IMG/VR virus record: IMGVR_UViG_3300033273_000011
Span: 1-42,712 of that record
Origin: a virus
Strand: one strand, 5' to 3'
Length of the DNA: 42,712 bases
The position numbers and the translations under genes are program-made. Positions 38,315 to 42,712 of the stretch are shown here, one piece after another (position 1 is the first letter of the stretch; the number at the start of each line of letters is the position of its first letter). The notes under the pieces are model-generated. The model ran no database searches. It saw only the letters and a program-made list of their open reading frames with translations, and had not been told where the DNA came from.

Positions 38315-38568
38315 AGACGGCACACGTCGAAGTGATGCCTGACATCGAAGACGGTGTGCCAAACGATAAAGGTGATAAGAAGAAAACTAAAAAGTATATT
38401 CTTAAAGCCCTTAAATCTCAGCAAAAAGAATCCGTTGATCTAGAGGAGGTAGCACCTCCTGGAAAAAAGTATGAGAGGATGGTCAAGCATATAAAAAAGA
38501 ACTATCCTAAAGAAAAAGAGGGGATTGCTTATGCTACTGCTTGGAAGCATAAGAATAAGAATAAATAG
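38311..38568 (+). CDS. Small Lys-rich protein, GTG start (85 aa)
   Basis: GTG 38311 overlaps the previous stop as GTGA. The C-terminal half has APPGKKYERMVKHIKKNYPK and GIAYATAWKHKNK, a basic pattern I recall as a tail module on several marine phage proteins. It shares Lys-rich character with the preceding gene. Nucleic-acid or capsid-interior binding is possible. The TAG stop lies just after the AATAAATA of the next gene. Confidence 0.55.
   Translation: MKTAHVEVMPDIEDGVPNDKGDKKKTKKYILKALKSQQKESVDLEEVAPPGKKYERMVKHIKKNYPKEKEGIAYATAWKHKNKNK
38560..38567 (+). promoter_or_regulatory. Late promoter of the 71-aa ORF (AATAAATA)
   Basis: AATAAATA overlaps the upstream TAG stop and lies 25 bases before ATG 38592. 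Expected start is near 38573. Confidence 0.55.
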
Positions 38569-38589
38569 TTCATGCACTATGCCATGAAC
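38568..38589 (+). promoter_or_regulatory. Hairpin next to the start codon of the 71-aa ORF
   Basis: GTTCATG (38568-38574) and CATGAAC (38583-38589) form a perfect 7-bp stem with an 8-base loop, ending two bases before the ATG. A late transcript from near 38573 would lack most of the 5' arm. Confidence 0.5.
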
Positions 38590-38591
38590 CA

Positions 38592-38807
38592 ATGCTTGCC
38601 TTCCTACTCCCCCTAGCATCAAAGATTGTTGATGCCGCTATTGCTAAGATTCCCGATGATGAGGAACTTGGTGAGAAGTTGATTGAAATCTGCCTACACA
38701 TTCTTAGAAAAGCAGTATCACTAACCAAAACTGATGTTGATGATCAACTACTTGCTGTAGTTGAGAAAGCTCTTCTAGCTAGAAAAGAAGAACCAGCAGC
38801 AGAATAA
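38592..38807 (+). CDS. Small helical protein with hydrophobic N-terminus (71 aa)
   Basis: ATG 38592 follows a hairpin and has no Shine-Dalgarno. The first 18 residues are hydrophobic (MLAFLLPLASKIVDAAIA), then acidic and helical (DDEELGEKLIEICLHILRKAV). It could be an amphipathic membrane-associated protein; a holin would usually have a second or longer helix, so I do not call it one. A terminator follows ten bases after the stop. Confidence 0.55.
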   Translation: MLAFLLPLASKIVDAAIAKIPDDEELGEKLIEICLHILRKAVSLTKTDVDDQLLAVVEKALLARKEEPAAE

Positions 38808-38816
38808 CCTCGTATT

Positions 38817-38841
38817 GGGGACCTTTAGGTCCCCTTTTTTT
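38817..38841 (+). terminator. Intrinsic terminator before the Ig-domain gene
   Basis: GGGGACC (38817-38823) and GGTCCCC (38828-38834) make a 7-bp stem with the loop TTTA, followed by seven T (38835-38841). The last T is the first base of the TATAAATA late promoter. Confidence 0.9.
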
Positions 38842-38848
38842 ATAAATA
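38841..38848 (+). promoter_or_regulatory. Exact late promoter TATAAATA joined to a terminator
   Basis: Perfect T4 consensus, beginning at the last T of the terminator tract. Expected start is near 38854, with a TGGAG ribosome site before ATG 38879. Confidence 0.8.
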
Positions 38849-38878
38849 CATAATAGAAAAGTAGTCCCTGGAGATACA

Positions 38879-39454
38879 ATGTCCTTATACGGTAGAACGG
38901 ACAGCAATGCTAACAAGACCAAAGCTGGTCGTGGAGTGTCTGCATCGTCCCAAGCAAAACAAATTCTTTTTATTGACGACACCGAAGCAGCACTTGCCGA
39001 GAACAAGGCACGTGGTCTAAATGCTCCTGGTTGGTGGTCCTATTTCACCTACACTGATAGTGAAGGTCACACTCGCCATAAGGCAGAGATGCTAGTAACG
39101 ATTGCTGGTCCTGATCTCAACGCTAATGAGACCCAGGCAGACGACGCTGCTGCTGCTGACGTTTCTGTTGTCATCACCATCAACGCTCAACCTATTACTC
39201 AAGCAGTTGCTGTTGGTGCTGTTCTCAGCTTGATTGCTGACGCTATCGCTACTCCTCCTGGTGACGCTTCTACCCTTCAATATCAGTGGCAGAAGAAATC
39301 TGGCAGACGTTGGATCAATGTTGGTGTTAATACTCCAACCTATGATGTTCCTGTCTACGCTGAAACTGATGCTGGTGACTACAGATGTAAACTCACCACC
39401 ACGTCTGGTGCTGCTGAAGTAATCACTGCTACTGCTACTGTAACTACTGCCTGA
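38879..39454 (+). CDS. Virion protein with Ig-like domain (191 aa)
   Basis: The N-terminal 75 residues (RTDSNANKTKAGRGVS, ILFIDDTEAAL, APGWWSYFTYTDSEG) are an unassigned structural-looking domain. The C-terminal part is Ig-like: LQYQWQKKSGRRWINV (Trp on strand c), then TPTYDVPV and AETDAGDYRCKLTT with the D-x-G-x-Y-x-C signature. Ig-like domains are common on phage surfaces, such as T4 Hoc, and may bind carbohydrates. A head decoration role is likely but inferred. Codon use is rich in C/T-ending codons as in the capsid gene. It stands alone behind a perfect late promoter. Confidence 0.78.
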   Translation: MSLYGRTDSNANKTKAGRGVSASSQAKQILFIDDTEAALAENKARGLNAPGWWSYFTYTDSEGHTRHKAEMLVTIAGPDLNANETQADDAAAADVSVVITINAQPITQAVAVGAVLSLIADAIATPPGDASTLQYQWQKKSGRRWINVGVNTPTYDVPVYAETDAGDYRCKLTTTSGAAEVITATATVTTA

Positions 39455-39460
39455 TGAGGG

Positions 39461-39817
39461 ATGCTATTTGATGAATTGACCCAAGATAATTGGGTAATGT
39501 TTGCTATTAAACATTATGATAATCCCACATCAGTCACATACAGTGACTTCGAAGAAGATCTAAATAGAATTAAGTATATCAAAAGATTACTTCGTCGTTA
39601 TGATACTACAGGTGAGTTGAAAACCCACCTTATATTAAATCATATTATTGTGATGTATAATGTGTTTGACGATGCTGCTACGCCTCTACTCTTTTATAAG
39701 ATAGAAGCGACGTATTGGTCGATTTTAAAAGCATTTATGCTTTTCTTAAACAGATTACCCGAAAGTTTAAACGTTGATGTTAACCAAGAATGTCTGAAGC
39801 AACTGAATCTAATTTGA
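39461..39817 (+). CDS. Hypothetical protein (118 aa)
   Basis: ATG 39461 follows the Ig gene by six bases. The product is helical and rich in Ile, Leu and Tyr, with FEEDLNRIKYIKRLLRRYDTTGEL in the middle (shown in part as RIKYIKRLLRRYD) and LILNHIIVMYNVFDDAA. I recall a similar conserved protein in marine myophages but no function. The last 28 bases overlap the next ORF. Confidence 0.65.
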   Translation: MLFDELTQDNWVMFAIKHYDNPTSVTYSDFEEDLNRIKYIKRLLRRYDTTGELKTHLILNHIIVMYNVFDDAATPLLFYKIEATYWSILKAFMLFLNRLPESLNVDVNQECLKQLNLI

Positions 39818-40497
39818 ATGAAATGATGGCAGGTGATGGCAGCGGTCTCGCTATGCCCCCTGCCTTTGTGTTCGTCAATACCAAGAAGCGTAGGACATAT
39901 AAGAACTCGGATAAGGTTGACGGTAGAACCAAGGGTGCTAAATCAATGCTCTCTCGTATTAACAAACGTAAGAAAATGAAAGAACAGGTAGAAGAAACTA
40001 TTATTTCTGAAGCTGTGCCCTCAGAAACTGAGAGAGCACAAAAGCAGATCGGTCAGATGAAAAAACTGAACCGTGCTAAGGATCTTCAGAAGAAGCGTGA
40101 TGACGCTAAGAAGAAGATGCAGAACAAGACGAAAGAAATGGACACACTTATGAAGGCACGTCTTTCTGATTTCAAAAAGAAAGCAAGTGACCAGACTAAG
40201 AAATTGAAGAAAGAAGAAATTACTATGGATGATACTATGATTACTGAAACTACTGATGCTCTTGAAGTTGCTTTGAATGTTGCTACTTCAGAACTAAATC
40301 CTAACGGCGAAACTTCCTTTGCCAAGATCACATTTGGTGATGGCACTCAACAGAACCTAGACACTTGGTCTGCTAAGCGTATCGCTGCTACCTATGCTCA
40401 ATTGGATGAGCCCAAGCAACAGCAGTTCCGCTACATGCTTAACAAAGATGCTGCCACTTATCAGTCCGCTTTAGATTTTGCTATCAGGAATAACTGA
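39790..40497 (+). CDS. Lys-rich coiled-coil structural-type protein (235 aa)
   Basis: The overlap with the previous gene is 28 bases. Residues 1-35 resemble a structural N-terminus (SGLAMPPAFVFVNTKKRR). Residues about 80-145 are extremely Lys/Asp/Gln-rich with heptad-like spacing (coiled coil). Residues about 155-235 form a second domain (LNVATSELNPNGETSFAK, FGDGTQQNLDTW, RIAATYAQLDEPK). The composition suggests an internal head or tail-assembly protein. No family is assigned. Confidence 0.6.
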   Translation: MSEATESNLNEMMAGDGSGLAMPPAFVFVNTKKRRTYKNSDKVDGRTKGAKSMLSRINKRKKMKEQVEETIISEAVPSETERAQKQIGQMKKLNRAKDLQKKRDDAKKKMQNKTKEMDTLMKARLSDFKKKASDQTKKLKKEEITMDDTMITETTDALEVALNVATSELNPNGETSFAKITFGDGTQQNLDTWSAKRIAATYAQLDEPKQQQFRYMLNKDAATYQSALDFAIRNN

Positions 40498-40499
40498 TC

Positions 40500-40934
40500 A
40501 TGGCATTCGGTCTTCAGAAGTTAGCTGTCCTTGAAAGCAAACTTGGTATATATGAAGATCTCTCCAAAGAGATGCTTGACAAACTTGAGAAAGCAGTCGG
40601 GACTATCTCGGATAATAGTAACAAGATTGCTATTATCTTGGAACGCCATGAAAACAGATTGGATGAAAGCGAACGTTCCGACCAGTTGATCCTCAAGATG
40701 CTTGAGGAGATGAAAGAACGTCATGATAAAGATAACGAAACCATCCACAATAGGGTGTCTACTCTCCAGAAGAAAGTAGACACCAATGCTAAGTTTGTGA
40801 TCGGTGCTGGTGCTGTTCTCGCTACCCTTGTGGCGGTGCTACAAGTGGTCCCACCGATCATAAAAGTATTGACCCCTGCTGGCAACACTGCTACAATGGA
40901 TCTAGTGAATCCAGTCGTCCGTGAGCTTTCTTGA
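40500..40934 (+). CDS. Coiled-coil protein with C-terminal membrane segment (144 aa)
   Basis: It follows the previous stop by two bases. Residues 1-95 are helical with many Glu and Lys (LESKLGIYEDLSKEML, ILERHENRLDES, RVSTLQKKVDT). Residues about 98-124 are hydrophobic (FVIGAGAVLATLVAVLQVV). The layout resembles XhlA-type haemolysin/holin-associated proteins or small lysis proteins. Position is not near known lysis genes, so this is only a hint. The end overlaps primase by 14 bases. Confidence 0.62.
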   Translation: MAFGLQKLAVLESKLGIYEDLSKEMLDKLEKAVGTISDNSNKIAIILERHENRLDESERSDQLILKMLEEMKERHDKDNETIHNRVSTLQKKVDTNAKFVIGAGAVLATLVAVLQVVPPIIKVLTPAGNTATMDLVNPVVRELS

Positions 40935-41910
40935 TACCAAATATATCCAATTGGTTTCTCCACAACTCAATAAGTTTGTAAGGAAAAATGATCGAACGTA
41001 CAATTTTCGTTGCCCTTATTGTGGAGACTCTAAGAAATACCAGAACAAAGCTCGTGGGTATCTTTTCAAGATCAAGAACGACTTCGTGTTCAAGTGCCAC
41101 AATTGTGGAGTAGGACGAACGTTCACTAATTTTCTAAAAGACCAAAGTCCTATGCTTCATGACCAGTATGTCATGGAGAGATACAAAGAAGGACTGACGG
41201 GAAAAAGTACACAGACAGCGAGTCCGAAGTTTGACTTCAAGACTCCTGTTTTTAAAACCTCAAATGTAGTAGATCTTACACCCGTTTCTGAACTAAATAA
41301 AGAACACCCCGCCCGAGACTATCTTGAGCGTCGAAAAATTGAAGACCTAGATTCATTCTATTACTGTCCAAAGTTCAAGGACTGGACTAATCGTCAGAAG
41401 AAAACATTTGATACTCTTCGCCAAGATAGTGCCAGAATTATCATCCCACTAAGGGATAAAGATGGAACCATGTTTGGTTTCCAGGGAAGATCTCTTGCCC
41501 CTAAAGCTAAGATCCGATACATTACTATTATGTTAGATGAATCCATGCCTAAAGTGTATGGATTAGATCGTATTGACCCCAGTCAAGAAGTATATGTCAC
41601 AGAAGGACCCTTCGACAGTCATTTCATTAGAAATGCTATTGCTATGTGTGGTAGCGATGTTGACCTCCGCTCTTTTGATTATTCATTTGTCTACACCTAC
41701 GACAACGAACCCAGAAGCAGAGAGATTGTTGCTAAAATTGAGGGAGCGATCAGGGGTGGAAATAAGGTAGTCATCTTCCCAAAATCTATTAAAGAGAAAG
41801 ACCTGAACGACATGGTTCTCGCTGGACATGACGTACAATCTCTGGTAGAATCAAACACTTACAGCGGACTAGAAGCACAACTTAAACTGAACGAATGGAA
41901 ACGAGTATGA
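40921..41910 (+). CDS. 61: DNA primase gp61
   Basis: gp61 makes RNA primers with helicase gp41. It has 329 aa (T4 342) and begins at GTG 40921, overlapping the previous gene. The zinc-binding domain has C31, C34, C59 and C62 (CPYCGD, KCHNCG). The TOPRIM catalytic Glu is E228 in VTEGPFDSHF, and YTYDNEPRSRE supplies the later acidic residues. The stop overlaps nrdA as ATGA. Confidence 0.94.
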   Translation: MSFLDTKYIQLVSPQLNKFVRKNDRTYNFRCPYCGDSKKYQNKARGYLFKIKNDFVFKCHNCGVGRTFTNFLKDQSPMLHDQYVMERYKEGLTGKSTQTASPKFDFKTPVFKTSNVVDLTPVSELNKEHPARDYLERRKIEDLDSFYYCPKFKDWTNRQKKTFDTLRQDSARIIIPLRDKDGTMFGFQGRSLAPKAKIRYITIMLDESMPKVYGLDRIDPSQEVYVTEGPFDSHFIRNAIAMCGSDVDLRSFDYSFVYTYDNEPRSREIVAKIEGAIRGGNKVVIFPKSIKEKDLNDMVLAGHDVQSLVESNTYSGLEAQLKLNEWKRV

Positions 41911-42712
41911 TCAACGTACAGAAGCGAGATGGTTCTGTAGAGCACCTGAACCTTGATAAGGTTCATAAGATGGTTGAGGAGGCATGTAGCGGTCTCTCAG
42001 GCGTCTCTGCTTCACAGGTAGAGATGAATAGTGGTATCCAGTTTGAAGATGGTATTACTACTGAGCAGATCCAAGAGATTCTTATTAGATCTGCTAGTGA
42101 TCTCATCACTTTGGACAATCCTAACTACCAATTTGTTGCTGCTCGCCTGCTGCTGTTTGGTCTTCGTAAGCAGGTGTTCAATAAGACTGTCTGGACTGAT
42201 GGTATGCCCAGTGTCTTTGATGTAGCATTGTATAATGCTACAGTTAACAAAGTATACGATGAAGATATCCTAGATAAGTATAGCGATGAAGAATGGGTCA
42301 AGGTCAATAGTTGGATTGATCATGATCGTGACTATCTATTCACTTATGCAGGTCTACGTCAAGTCACTGACAAGTACCTCGTGCAGGATAGAAGTAGTGG
42401 CGAAACATATGAGACGCCACAATATATGTACATGATGATTGCCCTGACTCTCTTCGCTGATTACCCACTCGCTACGAGACTCGATTATGTCAGACGATAC
42501 TACAACGCAATCAGCAAACACAAAATCAACATTCCCACACCTATCATGGCAGGAGTGCGAACTCCACTTCGACAATTTGCTAGCTGTGTGCTTGTTGATT
42601 CTGATGACACCCTCGATAGCATCTTTAGTTCTGATATGGCTATCGGCAGATATGTTGCACAAAGGGCGGGAATCGGTATCAACGCAGGCAGAATCCGTGG
42701 CATCAACAGTAA
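41907..42712 (+). CDS. nrdA: Ribonucleotide reductase large subunit NrdA, N-terminal part (3' end outside window)
   Basis: The frame is open from ATG 41907 to the window end (268 codons). The N-terminus INVQKRDGSVEHLNLDKVHKM is an ATP-cone-like beginning as in class Ia enzymes, followed by the TTEQIQEILIRSASDLI and NYQFVAARLLLFGLRKQVF regions. VRTPLRQFASCVLVDSDDTLDS includes the first active-site cysteine (here ASCVLVD). The enzyme makes dNDPs for phage DNA. Later catalytic residues are beyond the window. Confidence 0.92.
   Translation, partial: MINVQKRDGSVEHLNLDKVHKMVEEACSGLSGVSASQVEMNSGIQFEDGITTEQIQEILIRSASDLITLDNPNYQFVAARLLLFGLRKQVFNKTVWTDGMPSVFDVALYNATVNKVYDEDILDKYSDEEWVKVNSWIDHDRDYLFTYAGLRQVTDKYLVQDRSSGETYETPQYMYMMIALTLFADYPLATRLDYVRRYYNAISKHKINIPTPIMAGVRTPLRQFASCVLVDSDDTLDSIFSSDMAIGRYVAQRAGIGINAGRIRGINS

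Noticed and set aside
1-42712. tRNA genes, CRISPR arrays, insertion sequences, inteins or introns
   Set aside because: I looked for cloverleaf-like GTTCRA segments, regular repeats, transposase motifs and interruptions in core genes by eye and saw none. A tRNA scan would be needed to be certain.

Overview
The window is a continuous piece of a T4-like myovirus genome. Every gene I can support is on the + strand. Many junctions are ATGA or GTGA overlaps, and the order of the T4 core genes is that of marine cyanobacterial T4-like phages. The host is probably Synechococcus or Prochlorococcus. The host-linked markers are the end of a glucose-6-phosphate dehydrogenase gene (zwf), a cobS-type ATPase gene, a small heat-shock protein, a MazG-type pyrophosphohydrolase and several small ORFs familiar from cyanophages. 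This assignment rests on gene recognition only; no search was run.

Layout. 1-1650: end of zwf and six small ORFs, several with one membrane segment. 1668-11525: head and tail block, terminase (17), sheath (18), tube (19), portal (20), a core protein (67/68 position), prohead protease (21), scaffold (22) and major capsid protein (23). 11526-18892: small ORFs, tail completion gene 3, uvsY, uvsW, an Sm-like ORF, the late sigma factor (55), then 47 and 46. 18893-22872: a tiny basic ORF, a VWA-domain protein with HExxH, the MoxR/CobS AAA+ ATPase and two small ORFs. 22869-26740: clamp (45), clamp loader (44 and 62, separated by a dam methylase cassette) and regA. 26741-34012: hsp20, three tandem Sm-like ORFs, DNA polymerase (43), uvsX, helicase (41), mazG and a thioredoxin-like protein. 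34013-40934: a late-type cassette with a possible nuclease, a ligase-like protein, an HxGH-type nucleotidyltransferase, Lys-rich and zinc-ribbon proteins, an Ig-domain virion protein and coiled-coil proteins. 40921-42712: primase (61) and the start of nrdA.

Regulation. Late promoters of the T4 type (TATAAATA and close variants such as AATAAATA and CCTAAATA) stand before most virion gene groups. Good host-type (sigma70-like) promoters are rare; the best precedes gene 55, the factor that would read the late promoters. Intrinsic terminators follow genes 23, regA, hsp20 and the 71-aa ORF, and one lies just before the 477-aa ORF.

The main new observation concerns late promoters. At five of them (before genes 17, 20, 3, the 477-aa ORF and the 71-aa ORF) an inverted repeat would hide the start codon or Shine-Dalgarno in read-through RNA. 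The predicted late transcript begins inside or beyond the 5' arm, so it would be free of the hairpin. This is the logic known for T4 gene e and a few others, here apparently used repeatedly on structural and packaging genes. Other candidates for undescribed biology are the MoxR/VWA-HExxH pair, the family of four Sm-like proteins and the nuclease-like/ligase-like/nucleotidyltransferase cassette. There is no stretch over 300 bases without a gene.
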